DNA from: Amycolatopsis echigonensis
GTDB taxonomy: Bacteria > Actinomycetota > Actinomycetes > Mycobacteriales > Pseudonocardiaceae
Length of the DNA stretch: 64,000 bases
Direction of reading: 5' to 3'
NCBI RefSeq assembly: GCF_014174495.1
Contig: NZ_JACJHR010000019.1
Coordinates: forward strand, 62,001-126,000
Part shown: positions 43,187-54,241 of the stretch, in pieces
Layout of the letters: the number at the start of each line of letters is the position of its first letter
Numbering within the stretch: position 1 is the stretch's first letter
Translations under genes and position numbers: made by a program
Notes under the pieces: generated by a model
Databases searched by the model: none
Told to the model about the DNA's origin: nothing
Seen by the model: the letters and a program-made list of their open reading frames with translations, nothing else

Positions 43187-44125
43187 GTGACGACGATGTC
43201 CCGTATCACCGCCGGAAACCTGTGCCTGGGTTCGGCACCCGACTCCTGGGGGATCTGGTTCCCCGAGGACGAGCACCAGGTCCCGTGGACCCGGTTCCTC
43301 GACGAGCTGGCCGGCGCCGGCTACCGCTGGTTCGAGCTGGGCCCCTACGGCTATCTGCCCACCGATCCGCGGGAGCTGGCCGACGCGGCCGCCGCGCGGG
43401 GCCTGCGGGTTTCCGGCGGCACCACGTTCGGCGCGCTGCACCGTCCCGAGGCGTTCGAGGAGACGGTCGCGACCGCCCGCCGGGTCGCCGCGCTGACCGC
43501 CGCCGCGGCCGCGCACCACCTGGTCTTCATCCCGCCGATGTACCGCGACGAGAAGACCGGCGCGTACACCGAGGACCCGCGGCTGACGGCCGAGCAGTGG
43601 AACTCGCTCGGCGGCCGCGCGAACGAACTGGGCCGGATCCTGCTGGAGGAGTACGACGTCCGGCTGGTGCTGCATCCGCACGCGGACAGCCACATCCAGA
43701 CCCAGCCGGAGATCGAGCGGTTCCTGAACGAGACCGATTCCCGGTACGCGAACCTGTGCCTCGACACCGGCCACGTCGCCTACGGCGGCGGGGACAACCT
43801 CGACCTGATCCGCCGGTTCGGCGAGCGCGTCGGGTACGTGCACATCAAGCAGATGGACCCGGCCGTGCTCGAGCAGGTCGCCGCGGAAGGGCTGTCGTTC
43901 GGCGAGGCGGTCAAGCGAGGCGTCTGCGTCGAACCGCCCGCCGGGGTGCCGGATCCCGCCTCGGTCGTCGACGCACTGTCCACACTGGACGCGGAGCTGT
44001 TCGTGATCGTGGAACAGGATCTCTACCCGTGCGCCGCGGAGGTGCCGCTGCCGATCGCGGTGCGCACGCGCGAATATCTCGCCGCGCAGGGGTTGAGCGG
44101 CAGTACCCGCCCGCGTCTGGGCTGA
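43187..44125 (+). CDS. Sugar-phosphate isomerase-fold protein, probable inosose dehydratase (IolE-type)
   Basis: A 312-residue TIM-barrel protein of the AP-endonuclease-2 / xylose isomerase-like fold. The N-terminus (LGSAPDSWGIWFPEDEHQVPW, then GPYGYLPTD) is characteristic of IolE-type 2-keto-myo-inositol dehydratases. Metal ligands expected on the barrel appear as HPHADSHIQ, LDTGHVAYGGGD and YVHIKQMDP. It would convert 2-keto-myo-inositol to the diketone that IolD hydrolyses. GTG 43187 has GGGAGGA upstream. It is first gene of a six-gene operon under LacI-type control. Two other barrel proteins in the operon could also fill this role, so the exact assignment is tentative. Confidence 0.75.
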   Translation: MTTMSRITAGNLCLGSAPDSWGIWFPEDEHQVPWTRFLDELAGAGYRWFELGPYGYLPTDPRELADAAAARGLRVSGGTTFGALHRPEAFEETVATARRVAALTAAAAAHHLVFIPPMYRDEKTGAYTEDPRLTAEQWNSLGGRANELGRILLEEYDVRLVLHPHADSHIQTQPEIERFLNETDSRYANLCLDTGHVAYGGGDNLDLIRRFGERVGYVHIKQMDPAVLEQVAAEGLSFGEAVKRGVCVEPPAGVPDPASVVDALSTLDAELFVIVEQDLYPCAAEVPLPIAVRTREYLAAQGLSGSTRPRLG

Positions 44126-44202
44126 ACGCTTTCCGGGGAACCACAGGGAACTTACTGATCCGCGCCAGTGGGGTCTGGCGCACGGGGCAATGGAGCACCC
44201 AC

Positions 44203-45651
44203 ATGAATCAGGTCCGGGCAACGACGCCGCCTGCCGTGCCGCTCGACGAAAAGGGACCGCATTCCCGCCGGCTGCGGCTGGTCACCGTGATCGCGACCTT
44301 CGGCGGCCTGCTTTTCGGCTACGACACCGGAGTCATCAACGGCGCCCTGCCGTACATGAAGACCGACCTCGGCTTGTCGCCGTTCACCGAGGGACTCGTC
44401 ACGAGTTCGCTGCTGCTGGGCGCCGCGCTCGGCGCGGTGGTCGGCGGGCGGCTGTCGGACCGGCGGGGCCGCCGCCGGAACATCCTGATGCTGGCCGTGA
44501 TCTTCCTGATCGGCACGCTCGGCTGCACGCTCGCGCCGACCACGGCGATCATGGTGCTCAGCCGGTTCGTCCTCGGCCTGGCCGTCGGCGGCGCGTCGGT
44601 CACCGTGCCGACGTACCTCGCCGAGGTCTCGCCCGCCGAGCGGCGCGGGCGGCTGGTCACCCAGAACGAGCTGATGATCGTCTCCGGCCAGCTGCTCGCT
44701 TTCACGTTCAACGCGATCATCGGCAACTCCTTCGGGGAAACCGGCGGGGTCTGGCGCTGGATGCTCGTCATCGCGACGCTGCCCGCGGTCGTGCTGTGGT
44801 TCGGCATGCTGGTGATGCCGGAAAGCCCGCGTTGGCTGGCCTCGAAGGACCGGTTCGGCGACGCGCTGGCCGTGCTCCAGCAGGTCCGCTCCGCGCGGCG
44901 GGCCGAGGCCGAACTCGCCGAGGTGCGGCAGCTGGCGATCGAGGACAAGAAGTCGCAGACCGGCGGGCTGCGCGACCTGGCGACCCCGTGGATCCGGCGG
45001 CTGGTGCTCGTCGGCATCGGGATCGCGATCGTCCAGCAGATCACCGGCGTCAACTCGATCATGTACTACGGCACGCAGATCCTCACCGACGCCGGGTTCT
45101 CCGCGGACAGCGCGCTGACCGCGAACATCGCCAACGGCGTGATCTCGGTGCTCGCCACGTTCGTCGGGATCTACCTGCTGGGCAAGGTGAACCGGCGGCC
45201 GATGCTGATCGCGGGCCAGGTCGGCACCACCGGCGCGCTGCTGCTGATCGGCGTGTTCTCGCTGCTGCTGCCCGCCGGGGAAGGCCGCGCGTACGTCGTG
45301 CTCGTGCTGACGGTCACGTTCCTCGCCTTCCAGCAGGGCGCGATCTCCCCGGTCACCTGGCTGATGCTCTCGGAGATCTTCCCGCTGAAACTGCGCGGGT
45401 TCGGGATGGGCATCGCGGGACTGGTGCTGTGGCTGACGAACTTCGCGATCGGCCTGACGTTCCCGATGCTGGTCGCCGCGCTGCACATCTCGACGACGTT
45501 CTTCATCTTCGTCGGGCTCGGCGTCGTCGCCATCACGTTCGTGGCGAAGTACGTCCCGGAAACCCGCGGGCGTTCGCTGGAGACGCTCGAAGTCGAGCTG
45601 CACAGCCGATTCGACCGGTCCCAGCCGGTCGCGGCCGGAAAGGAGAACTGA
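44203..45651 (+). CDS. MFS sugar porter, probable myo-inositol transporter (IolT-like)
   Basis: A 482-residue sugar-porter family protein with 12 helices. Signatures are FGGLLFGYDTGVINGALPYM, GGRLSDRRGRRR, MPESPRWLASKDRFGDAL, QQITGVNSIMYYG, WLMLSEIFPLKLRG and VPETRGRSLETLE. QQITGVN and the PETRGRSLE tail are classical for proton/sugar or inositol symporters. ATG 44203 is chosen because the family N-terminus follows it; the long open frame upstream overlaps the previous gene. Its position in the inositol operon supports myo-inositol as substrate. Confidence 0.9.
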   Translation: MNQVRATTPPAVPLDEKGPHSRRLRLVTVIATFGGLLFGYDTGVINGALPYMKTDLGLSPFTEGLVTSSLLLGAALGAVVGGRLSDRRGRRRNILMLAVIFLIGTLGCTLAPTTAIMVLSRFVLGLAVGGASVTVPTYLAEVSPAERRGRLVTQNELMIVSGQLLAFTFNAIIGNSFGETGGVWRWMLVIATLPAVVLWFGMLVMPESPRWLASKDRFGDALAVLQQVRSARRAEAELAEVRQLAIEDKKSQTGGLRDLATPWIRRLVLVGIGIAIVQQITGVNSIMYYGTQILTDAGFSADSALTANIANGVISVLATFVGIYLLGKVNRRPMLIAGQVGTTGALLLIGVFSLLLPAGEGRAYVVLVLTVTFLAFQQGAISPVTWLMLSEIFPLKLRGFGMGIAGLVLWLTNFAIGLTFPMLVAALHISTTFFIFVGLGVVAITFVAKYVPETRGRSLETLEVELHSRFDRSQPVAAGKEN

Positions 45652-45653
45652 CC

Positions 45654-45998
45654 ATGTCCGTCCTCGCGGCCGTGACCGATTCCGAAGAGGGCGATCTCGC
45701 CCTCGCCCGGGGCATCGCCGAAGCCCGGTTGCGCGGCACGAAGCTGCTGGTCGCCAACCTGCGGCTGAGCCCGTTGGAGGTGCCCGGCGCGGCGGAGGTC
45801 CTGGAACGCCGCCCGGGAGTGGACATCGCCGAGCACGTGCTCGACCTGCTCGACGAGCGGGCGGGAGAAGTCGAACTGCTGGTGATCGGCATGAAGCGCC
45901 GGTCGCCGGTGGGGAAACTCGTGCTCGGCAGTGTCGCGCAGCGGCTGCTGCTCGGCGCGGAAGTGCCTGTCCTGGCTGTGAAAACAGCTGAACGCTGA
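45654..45998 (+). CDS. Short universal stress protein-like protein
   Basis: A 114-residue UspA-fold protein. It starts [22 protein letters not shown] and ends [21 protein letters not shown], the standard USP end with the ATP-loop GxxxGSVAxxL. At 114 residues it is shorter than the usual 140, the loss being in the middle helix region. AAGGAG precedes the ATG, 2 bp after the transporter stop. USPs placed next to transporters often modulate transport or energy status; the role here is unknown. Confidence 0.83.
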   Translation: MSVLAAVTDSEEGDLALARGIAEARLRGTKLLVANLRLSPLEVPGAAEVLERRPGVDIAEHVLDLLDERAGEVELLVIGMKRRSPVGKLVLGSVAQRLLLGAEVPVLAVKTAER

Positions 45999-46017
45999 GA
46001 AGAAAGGAGATCCCGCT

Positions 46018-47037
46018 GTGACCGTACGCGTGGGAGTGATCGGGGCCGGGATGATCGGCCAGGACCACGTCCGCCGGCTGACCGAGGTGGTGCACGGGGC
46101 GGAGGTGACCGCGGTGACCGACCTCGACGCCGAGCGGGCCGCGACGGTCGCCGCGGCGGTCGGCGCCCAGGCCGCGGCCGACGGGGCCGAGCTGATCGGA
46201 CTGTCCGAAGTGGACGCCGTGCTGGTCACGTCGTGGGGGCCGACGCACGCCGAGCACGTGCTGGCCGCGATCGCCGCCGGGAAACCGGTGTTCTGCGAGA
46301 AACCGCTCGCCACCACGGCGGAGGACTGCCTGCGCATCGTGGAGGCGGAAATCGCCTATGGGCGACGGCTCGTCCAGGTCGGTTTCATGCGCCGCTACGA
46401 CGCCGGGTACCGCGAGCTGAAGCGGGTGCTGGACGCCGGGGAGATCGGCACCCCGTTGATGGTGCACTGCGCGCATCGCAACCCGACCGTCCCGGAGAGC
46501 TACCACTCCGAGATGGCCGCGCAGGACACCGCCGTGCACGAGATCGACGTGCTGCGCTGGCTGCTGTCCGACGAGATCGTGTCGGCGCAGGTGATCACGC
46601 CGCGGCCGACCGCCAAGCGGTTCGAGCACCTGCGCGACCCGCAGATCATGCTGTTCGAAACCGCCGCCGGGGTGCGGATCGACCTCGAGGTGTTCGTCAA
46701 CTGCCAATACGGCTACGACATCCAGTGCGAGACGGTGGGGGAGACCGGGCTGGCCCGGCTGCCGGAGCCGGCGCGGCTCGCCGTCCGCAGCGGCGACGCG
46801 ACCCGCGTCGCCGTGCCCCAGGACTGGAAGGAACGGTTCGGCACCGCGTTCGACGTCGAGTTCCAGGAATGGATCGACACGCTCGACGCCGGCGGCGAGC
46901 CGACCGGACCGTCCTCTTGGGACGGTTACGCCGCGACGGTGATCTCCGATGCGACCGTGGAGGCGCTGAAGAGCGGCCGGGTCGTCGGCGTGACGATGAA
47001 GGACCGGCCCGCATTCTACGCGGAGGGCGCACGGTGA
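46018..47037 (+). CDS. iolG: Gfo/Idh/MocA inositol 2-dehydrogenase
   Basis: A 339-residue NAD(P)+-dependent oxidoreductase. The Rossmann start is [19 protein letters not shown]. The EKPLATT motif carries the catalytic Lys, [14 protein letters not shown] follows, and HCAHRNPT with [13 protein letters not shown] holds the catalytic Asp/His. These are the hallmarks of inositol 2-dehydrogenase IolG, which oxidises myo-inositol to 2-keto-myo-inositol, the first step. GTG 46018 has AAGGAG upstream. The end overlaps the next gene by 4 bp (GTGA). A scyllo-inositol dehydrogenase activity cannot be excluded. Confidence 0.88.
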   Translation: MTVRVGVIGAGMIGQDHVRRLTEVVHGAEVTAVTDLDAERAATVAAAVGAQAAADGAELIGLSEVDAVLVTSWGPTHAEHVLAAIAAGKPVFCEKPLATTAEDCLRIVEAEIAYGRRLVQVGFMRRYDAGYRELKRVLDAGEIGTPLMVHCAHRNPTVPESYHSEMAAQDTAVHEIDVLRWLLSDEIVSAQVITPRPTAKRFEHLRDPQIMLFETAAGVRIDLEVFVNCQYGYDIQCETVGETGLARLPEPARLAVRSGDATRVAVPQDWKERFGTAFDVEFQEWIDTLDAGGEPTGPSSWDGYAATVISDATVEALKSGRVVGVTMKDRPAFYAEGAR

Positions 47038-48026
47038 AGCTGGGCGCCTACACCGCCTGCCTGCACGACCACACGCTGGCCGAGGCGCTCGACGTGCTGC
47101 GGGCCAACGGGTTGACCTCGGCGGAGGTGAACAGCGGCGGGTTCCTGCCCGCCCCGCATTGCCCGGTCGACCTCCTGTTGTCCTCGGCCACCGCGCGCCG
47201 CGAGTACCTGGCGGAGTTCGCCGAGCGCGACATGGAGCTGACCGCTTTGAACTGCAACGGGAATCCGCTCAACCCGCTGCCCGGCGTCGGGCCGAAGCAC
47301 GCGGAGGACCTCCGTCGCAGCATCCGGCTGGCCGGGCAGCTCGGCGTGCGGCACGTGGTGACCATGTCTGGCACCCCGGGGTCCGATCCGGACGCGAAGT
47401 ACCCGTCGTGGGTGGTGAACCCGTGGGACGGCGTGTACCTGGACGTCCTGGACTACCAATGGGATGTCGCGGCCGAGTTCTGGAACGAGATCGACGCGCT
47501 GGCGCGGGAGAACGGCGTGCGGGTCGCGATCGAAATGCATCCGCACAACCTGGCCTTCTCGCCGGTGACGCTGAAACGGCTGGTCGACGAGACCGGCGCG
47601 ACGAATCTCGGCGCGGAGATGGACCCGTCGTACCTGATGTGGCAAGGCATGGACGTGGTCGAGTGCATCCGGTGGCTCGGGCCGCTGGTGTTCCACGCCG
47701 CGGCCAAGGACGCGACGCTCTGCCCCGGGGCCGACGTCCGCGGCGTGCTCGACACGTCGTTCACCCGGGTGCCGGCCGGTGCTCCGGGACGGGTCCCGAC
47801 CGGCATCGGCCACTGGTGCTCCGCCTGGCCGGAGGACCCGGCCTGGAAGTTCGTCGCGGTCGGTCTCGGGCACGACGCGGCCTACTGGACCGGGTTCCTG
47901 CGCGCGCTGGCCGAGGTCGACCCGGAGATCGCGGTGAACATCGAACACGAGGACGCCGCGTACTCGCAGACCGAAGGGCTCGCGCTGGCGGCGAAGAACC
48001 TGCACGCCGCCGCGCGCGGCCTCTGA
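47034..48026 (+). CDS. Sugar phosphate isomerase/epimerase (TIM barrel)
   Basis: A 330-residue xylose isomerase-like barrel protein. It begins [22 protein letters not shown]. Candidate metal-site motifs are [39 protein letters not shown] and [10 protein letters not shown] (Glu, Asp, His, Glu set). Barrels of this length accompany inositol dehydrogenases in many actinobacterial clusters and are annotated as epimerases or IolE/IolH-like. The overlap with iolG shows tight coupling. A 12-bp-stem hairpin follows in the spacer to the next gene. The exact reaction is unknown. Confidence 0.8.
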   Translation: MKLGAYTACLHDHTLAEALDVLRANGLTSAEVNSGGFLPAPHCPVDLLLSSATARREYLAEFAERDMELTALNCNGNPLNPLPGVGPKHAEDLRRSIRLAGQLGVRHVVTMSGTPGSDPDAKYPSWVVNPWDGVYLDVLDYQWDVAAEFWNEIDALARENGVRVAIEMHPHNLAFSPVTLKRLVDETGATNLGAEMDPSYLMWQGMDVVECIRWLGPLVFHAAAKDATLCPGADVRGVLDTSFTRVPAGAPGRVPTGIGHWCSAWPEDPAWKFVAVGLGHDAAYWTGFLRALAEVDPEIAVNIEHEDAAYSQTEGLALAAKNLHAAARGL

Positions 48027-48040
48027 ACGCATCTGTCCGA

Positions 48041-48071
48041 AGGGCGGCCGGGAGCAGTGCCCGGCCGCCCT
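48041..48071 (+). terminator. Intra-operon hairpin
   Basis: A perfect 12-bp stem AGGGCGGCCGGG / CCCGGCCGCCCT with an AGCAGTG loop, placed 14 bp after one epimerase stop and 21 bp before the next GTG. It may be a partial terminator or an mRNA stabiliser that lowers expression of the last gene. Confidence 0.7.
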
Positions 48072-48092
48072 GTCCCATTTCCGGAGGAAACC

Positions 48093-48959
48093 GTGAAACT
48101 CGCTCTCGACCCGCAGATGTTCTACGCGACCCATTCCGTGCTCGACCTGCCCGACGTCGTCGCGCGGACGGGCTACTCCTGGATGGAGCTGTCGCCGAAA
48201 GCCGACTTCATCCCGTTCTTCTCCCATCCGCGCGCGGACGACGCCACGGTGGCGAAACTGCGCAAGCGCGCCGCGGACGCCGGGGTCGGCATCGCGTCGG
48301 TGCTGCCGGTGCTGCGCTGGTCCGGTCCGGGGGAGGAGGAACGGCAGGCGGCGGTCCGGGCGTGGAAGCGGGCCGTCCAGATCGCGGTCGATCTCGGCGT
48401 CGACACTATGAATTCGGAGTTCAACGGCCGTCCGGAGGCCGCCGAGTTCGCCGAAAGCCAGTTCCTGCGCTCGATGGACGAGCTGATCCCGGTGTTCGAA
48501 CGCGAGGGCATGAAGCTGGTGCTGGAACCGCATCCGGACGACTTCATCGAGGACGGCCATGCCGCCGTGCGGTTCGTGCGCGGGTTGAACCGCGAGTGGA
48601 TTTCGTTCCTCTACTGCACTCCGCACACGTTCCACCAGGGCAACGACGCGGCCGGCATCATCGCCGAGGCCGCGGAGAAGGTCACCTATGTGCACCTGGC
48701 CGACACGCTGGACCACACGGCGTCGAACGGCCTGCGCTACATCGTGAACCCGCCCGGCTCGACCGTCCGAGTCCACCAGCACGCCGAGATCGGCCGCGGC
48801 GAGGTGGACTTCGACGAGGTGTTCGGCGCCCTCGCCGACGTGGGGTTCGACGGGGTGGTGTCGTCGTGTGTGTTCGGCTGGGAGGAGCGGGCGGAGGAGA
48901 TTTCGGTGCGGCAGCGGGAGAAGGCGACTGGGTTGGTTGAGAAGCACTTCGGCGCGTAA
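48093..48959 (+). CDS. Sugar phosphate isomerase/epimerase (IolH-like)
   Basis: A 288-residue TIM-barrel protein starting VKLALDPQMFYATHSVLDLPD. Probable metal ligands lie in MNSEFNGRP, LVLEPHPDDFIEDG, YVHLADTLDHTAS and HQHAEIGRGEVDF. Size and motifs match the IolH-like proteins of Corynebacterium inositol clusters, whose exact step is not settled. GGAGGAAA lies just before GTG 48093. It is the last gene of the LacI-controlled operon, behind the hairpin at 48041 and before a terminator at 48961. Confidence 0.8.
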   Translation: MKLALDPQMFYATHSVLDLPDVVARTGYSWMELSPKADFIPFFSHPRADDATVAKLRKRAADAGVGIASVLPVLRWSGPGEEERQAAVRAWKRAVQIAVDLGVDTMNSEFNGRPEAAEFAESQFLRSMDELIPVFEREGMKLVLEPHPDDFIEDGHAAVRFVRGLNREWISFLYCTPHTFHQGNDAAGIIAEAAEKVTYVHLADTLDHTASNGLRYIVNPPGSTVRVHQHAEIGRGEVDFDEVFGALADVGFDGVVSSCVFGWEERAEEISVRQREKATGLVEKHFGA

Positions 48960-48960
48960 T

Positions 48961-49008
48961 CACGGGGTCCGGGTCCGCTCTGAACCGCGACCCCGGACCT
49001 TGACCGTG
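48961..49008. terminator. Terminator of LacI-controlled inositol operon
   Basis: GGTCCGGGTC pairs with GACCCCGGACC (one bulge), and outer CACGG (48961-48965) pairs with CCGTG (49004-49008). It starts directly after the last epimerase stop. Confidence 0.65.
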
Positions 49009-49019
49009 TAGGAGCAAGC

Positions 49020-49116
49020 CAGCGGCCGGGGCGGAACGTCGGTTCGCAACGATTCTCTCGTTCCGGCCGCTGCGCGCCATCATCAGCGGCACCAGCGTCC
49101 GCCCGGAAGCGGTCAG
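49020..49116 (-). pseudogene. Partial tandem copy of HxlR 3' end
   Basis: Immediately after the HxlR stop the - strand reads LTASGRTLVPLMMAR, then ERIVANRRSAP. This mirrors the intact gene's LTDLGRTLVPLVMAL and EINAHRSRH. About 35 bp (CACCAGCGTCCG-type stretch at 49085-49101 versus 49217-49233) are nearly identical at DNA level. It looks like a truncated duplicate of the regulator's C-terminus. No other gene is visible here. Confidence 0.5.
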
Positions 49117-49514
49117 TGGCCTCCCGGGCCGTCCGCTGTGTCGGCGCGGTGCCGGGATCGGTGGGCGTTGATCTCCTCGCGATGCGCCATCGCCCACTCC
49201 GCCAGCGCCATCACCAGCGGCACCAGCGTCCGGCCGAGGTCAGTGAGTTCGTACTCGACCCGAGGCGGCACCTCGGCGAAGGCGGTGCGCGCCACCAGTC
49301 CGTCCTCGACTAATCGTCGCAGGGTCAGCGTCAGCATCCGCTGCGAAACACCGGCGATCGCTTGTTCCAGTTCGCCGAACCGCCGCGGCCCGGCACGCAG
49401 GGTGCCGACCACGAGCATGCTCCACTTGTCGCCGATCCGGTCCAGAACCTCCCGGACCGCGCCGCCCTCCCGGATTCGCGGCGGAACGGCCGGCTTCGGT
49501 GTGACCTCCGACAT
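49113..49514 (-). CDS. HxlR family transcriptional regulator
   Basis: A 133-residue winged-helix regulator. VLDRIGDKWSMLVVGTLRAG, RRFGELEQAIAGVSQRMLTLTLR and LVEDGLVARTAFAEVPPRVEY are the standard HxlR signature; the Cys usual near the N-terminus (sensing position) is absent. I chose ATG 49514 (MSEVTPKPAV); an upstream ATG at 49544 is possible. It is divergent from a DoxX gene, a very common HxlR partner, and probably controls it. The pair sits as an island between the two inositol operons. Confidence 0.88.
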   Translation of the reverse strand: MSEVTPKPAVPPRIREGGAVREVLDRIGDKWSMLVVGTLRAGPRRFGELEQAIAGVSQRMLTLTLRRLVEDGLVARTAFAEVPPRVEYELTDLGRTLVPLVMALAEWAMAHREEINAHRSRHRADTADGPGGH

Positions 49515-49619
49515 ATCCGTGGCTCCGTTCCTGGACACATACACCGGTGTGCCTTTTGCGGGCGCCCCCGTGCGCGCAGATCATCAGGCTACGCACAGGT
49601 CGCAAGGAGGGGGTATCCA

Positions 49620-49988
49620 GTGGACATCGCACTGTGGATCGGCCAGGGACTGCTTGCCGCGGTGTACCTCGCCGCGGGCGGGCTCAAGGTCGTGCGCTCT
49701 CGAGAGCACTTGATCGCGACGGGCAGCCTGGACTGGATGAAGGATTCGTCGGACGCCGGAGTGAAGGTGGTCGGGCTGGTCGAACTCCTGGGTGCGCTCG
49801 GCGTGGTGCTGCCGTGGCTGACCGGGATCGCGCCGATCCTCACCCCGGTCGCCGCGGCTGGCCTGGCTGTCGTGCAGCTCTTCGCGTTGCGGGTGCATGT
49901 GCTCCGGGCCGAGCGAACGCCGTTGCCGGTCAACGTTTTCCTGCTGCTGCTCGCCGTGTTCGTCGCGGTCGGCCGGTTCGCCGGGTGA
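49620..49988 (+). CDS. DoxX family protein
   Basis: A 122-residue four-helix membrane protein starting VDIALWIGQGLLAAVYLAAG. GGLKVVRSREHL is the short loop after helix 1, VKVVGLVELLGALGVVLPWL is helix 2, and ILTPVAAAGLAVVQLFALRVH and PVNVFLLLLAVFVAVGRF close it. AAGGAGGGGG lies 7 bp before GTG 49620. It is probably regulated by the divergent HxlR protein. The function is not established; such small DoxX proteins are often paired with redox-sensing HxlR regulators. Confidence 0.85.
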   Translation: MDIALWIGQGLLAAVYLAAGGLKVVRSREHLIATGSLDWMKDSSDAGVKVVGLVELLGALGVVLPWLTGIAPILTPVAAAGLAVVQLFALRVHVLRAERTPLPVNVFLLLLAVFVAVGRFAG

Positions 49989-49989
49989 A

Positions 49990-50030
49990 GGGCTGGGGCA
50001 CGCTCGGAAGGACCGGGCGGGCCCCAGCCC
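49990..50030. terminator. Bidirectional terminator
   Basis: Stem GGGCTGGGGC / GCCCCAGCCC with a 21-base loop, between the DoxX stop and the 3' end of the convergent methylmalonate-semialdehyde dehydrogenase gene. Confidence 0.75.
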
Positions 50031-50034
50031 GGAT

Positions 50035-51528
50035 TCAGTTGGCGGTGGGGAAGTTGAACGCCGCCCCGTGCGCCTCAGTCTCCGGCCACCGGGTCGTGAC
50101 GACCTTCGCCCGGGTGTAGAACCGGACTCCCGCGGGGCCGTGGATGGGGCTGTCGCCGATGAGCGAGTCTTTCCAGCCGCCGAAGGAGTAGTACGACATC
50201 GGGACCGGGATCGGGACGTTGACGCCGATCATGCCGACCTTGACCCCGCGCTGGAAGCGGCGCGCCGCCTCGCCGCTGCCGGTGAAGATCGCGGTGCCGT
50301 TGCCGTACGGGTTGGCGTTGATCAGCGCGATCGCCTCGTCCACTGTGGACACGCGGACGACGGCCAGCACCGGGCCGAAGATTTCCTCTTGGTAGGCCTG
50401 CATTTCGGTCGTCACGTGGTCCAAAAGGGACGGTCCGACGAAGAAGCCCTCCTCGTACCCTTCGACGGACCGGCCGCGTCCGTCGACCACGACGGTGGCG
50501 CCTTCCTCCGCGCCCCGGGCGACCGCGGCGACGACGCGATCGCGGGCGGCGGCGGTGACAACCGGGCCCATGTCGCTCGAGGAGTCCGATCCGGGGCCGA
50601 CCTTGACCTCGTTCGCCTTGCGTTCCAGCACCCCGATCAGCCGGTCGCCCGCGTCGCCGACCGCGACCGCGACGGAGATCGCCATGCACCGCTGCCCGGC
50701 GGAGCCGAACGCGGCGGCGGTGAGGTGGTTGGCGGCGTATTCGAGGTCGGCGTCGGGCAGCACGACGGCGTGGTTCTTCGCGCCGCCGAGGGCCTGGACG
50801 CGCTTGCCGGTCGCGGTGCCGCGCTCGTGCACGTACTTGGCGATCGGGGTGGAGCCGACGAACGACACCGCGGCGATGTCCGGGTGGTCGAGGATCGCGT
50901 CGACCGCCACCTTGTCGCCGTGGACGACGTTGAACACGCCGTCGGGCAGCCCGGCCTCGGCGTAGAGCTGCGCGACCAGGTTGGACGCGGACGGGTCGCG
51001 TTCGCTGGGCTTGAGCACGAAGGTGTTGCCGGTGGCGATCGCGACCGGGTGCATCCAGAGCGGCACCATGATCGGGAAGTTGAACGGCGTGATGCCGGCG
51101 ACCACGCCCAGGGGCTGCCGGAAGTCGTGCACGTCGACGCCGCGCGAGACCTGGTCGGAGAAGCTGCCCTTGAGCGCGTCGGCGATGCCGCAGGCGTATT
51201 CGACGACCTCGCGGCCGCGCACGATTTCGCCGCGCGCGTCGTCGATCACCTTGCCGTGTTCGCTCGAGATGATCCGCGCCAGCTCGTCCTCGTGCTTCAC
51301 CAGCAGCTCGCGGAACGCGAACAGGACGCGGGTGCGCTGGGTCAGCGACGAATCGCTCCAGGCCTCGAAAGCCTTGCTCGCGGCGGCGACGGCGGTGTCC
51401 ACGTCCGCGGACTCGGCGAGCAGCACGGCCGACTGCTGCCGCCCGGTCGCCGGGTCGTAGACCGGCGCGGTGCGCGTCGAGCCGCCCGGCGTCGCGGTGC
51501 CGTTGATCCAGTGTTCGATGGTGTTCAC
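50035..51528 (-). CDS. mmsA: CoA-acylating methylmalonate-semialdehyde dehydrogenase
   Basis: A 497-residue member of the CoA-dependent aldehyde dehydrogenases. It starts with VNTIEHWINGTATPGGS, as in MmsA/IolA. Motifs are GVVAGITPFNFPIMVPLWM, KPSERDPSAS, FVGSTPIAKYV, LGGAKNHAVVLPDAD (no catalytic Glu, as expected for the CoA-acylating group) and SAGQRCMAIS with the nucleophile Cys. It turns malonate semialdehyde, the end product of inositol breakdown, into acetyl-CoA and CO2, and may also serve valine catabolism. GTG 51528 follows TAGGAGC. It is last gene of the iolC-aldolase-iolB-iolD operon, 11 bp after iolD. Confidence 0.93.
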   Translation of the reverse strand: MNTIEHWINGTATPGGSTRTAPVYDPATGRQQSAVLLAESADVDTAVAAASKAFEAWSDSSLTQRTRVLFAFRELLVKHEDELARIISSEHGKVIDDARGEIVRGREVVEYACGIADALKGSFSDQVSRGVDVHDFRQPLGVVAGITPFNFPIMVPLWMHPVAIATGNTFVLKPSERDPSASNLVAQLYAEAGLPDGVFNVVHGDKVAVDAILDHPDIAAVSFVGSTPIAKYVHERGTATGKRVQALGGAKNHAVVLPDADLEYAANHLTAAAFGSAGQRCMAISVAVAVGDAGDRLIGVLERKANEVKVGPGSDSSSDMGPVVTAAARDRVVAAVARGAEEGATVVVDGRGRSVEGYEEGFFVGPSLLDHVTTEMQAYQEEIFGPVLAVVRVSTVDEAIALINANPYGNGTAIFTGSGEAARRFQRGVKVGMIGVNVPIPVPMSYYSFGGWKDSLIGDSPIHGPAGVRFYTRAKVVTTRWPETEAHGAAFNFPTAN

Positions 51529-51539
51529 GCTGCTCCTAG

Positions 51540-53401
<1,862 letters not shown>

Positions 53402-53405
<4 letters not shown>

Positions 53406-54241
53406 TTCGCGCCTCCGAAGGGCAGCCGCGGGTCGACGTCTTGGGATTCCCAGGTCTGGCGCACCCACGCGTGTGCGGGGTCGTCGCAGATCAGCCAGGC
53501 CCGTTCGGGACCGGGGCCGGCCATCACGTTGAGGTAGTACAGGTCGTAGCCGGGCGCGGCCATCGACGGGCCGTGCCAGCCGTGCGGGATCAGCACGACG
53601 TCGCCGCCGCGGACCTCTTCGAGCACGTCGATCGGTCGCTCCTCGGTGCCGTAGACGCGCTGGTAGCCCATGCCTCCGTCCGCGACCTCGAAGTAGTAGA
53701 TCTCCTCGAGTTCGCTTTCGCCTTGACGGGCCTCGTCGTGCTTGTGCGGCGGGTACGACGACCAGTTCCCGCCGGGGGTAAGCACTTCGCAGACCAGGAG
53801 CTGGTCGGCTTCGAAGGTGTGCGGCAGGCAGTAGTTGTTGACCTGGCGGCTGCAGATCCCCGCTCCGCGCAGCTCGCTCGGCACGCCCGACGCCGGTCCG
53901 TACCGGGCAGGCAGGTGCTTCTCCGTTTTCGCCGACGGCAGCGCGAACCGGCCGCGTCCGGTGAGCACCGCGGAGGCATCCCGTGGCAGGTAAGCGAAAT
54001 CGGTCACCGCGTCGAACACGCCGGTGCGGCCCGCCAGCTCGAACTTCTCCCCGGCCACCTCGACCGCGCAGCTGCCGGACAGCGGCAGGACGAGCGCTTC
54101 CGAGTCGCCCGTGGCGACAGTCTCCGTGCCGTCGAGTTCGAGGACGCGCAGGCCGGAGTAGCCCCACCCGGCCGATTCCGGTGTGACGACAAGGCTGAAC
54201 GGGCCGTCCGCGGTGCTTCCGGCTTCGTGATAGCGCTTCAC
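53402..54241 (-). CDS. iolB: 5-deoxy-glucuronate isomerase
   Basis: A 279-residue double-cupin protein of the IolB family. VKRYHEAGSTADGPFSLVVTPE, GKGEFEL-like VAGEKFELAG and the C-terminal cupin with SYPPHKHDE, LEEIYYFE and LIPHGWHGPSMAAPGYDLYYLN carry the His/Glu metal ligands. It isomerises 5-deoxy-glucuronate to 2-deoxy-5-keto-gluconate. GTG 54241 overlaps the aldolase stop, and the stop overlaps the iolD start, so the operon is translated as a coupled unit. Confidence 0.94.

Noticed and set aside
49113..49988. HxlR/DoxX island as a mobile element
   Set aside because: No transposase, integrase, flanking direct repeat or composition change; only a local duplicate of the regulator tail is seen.
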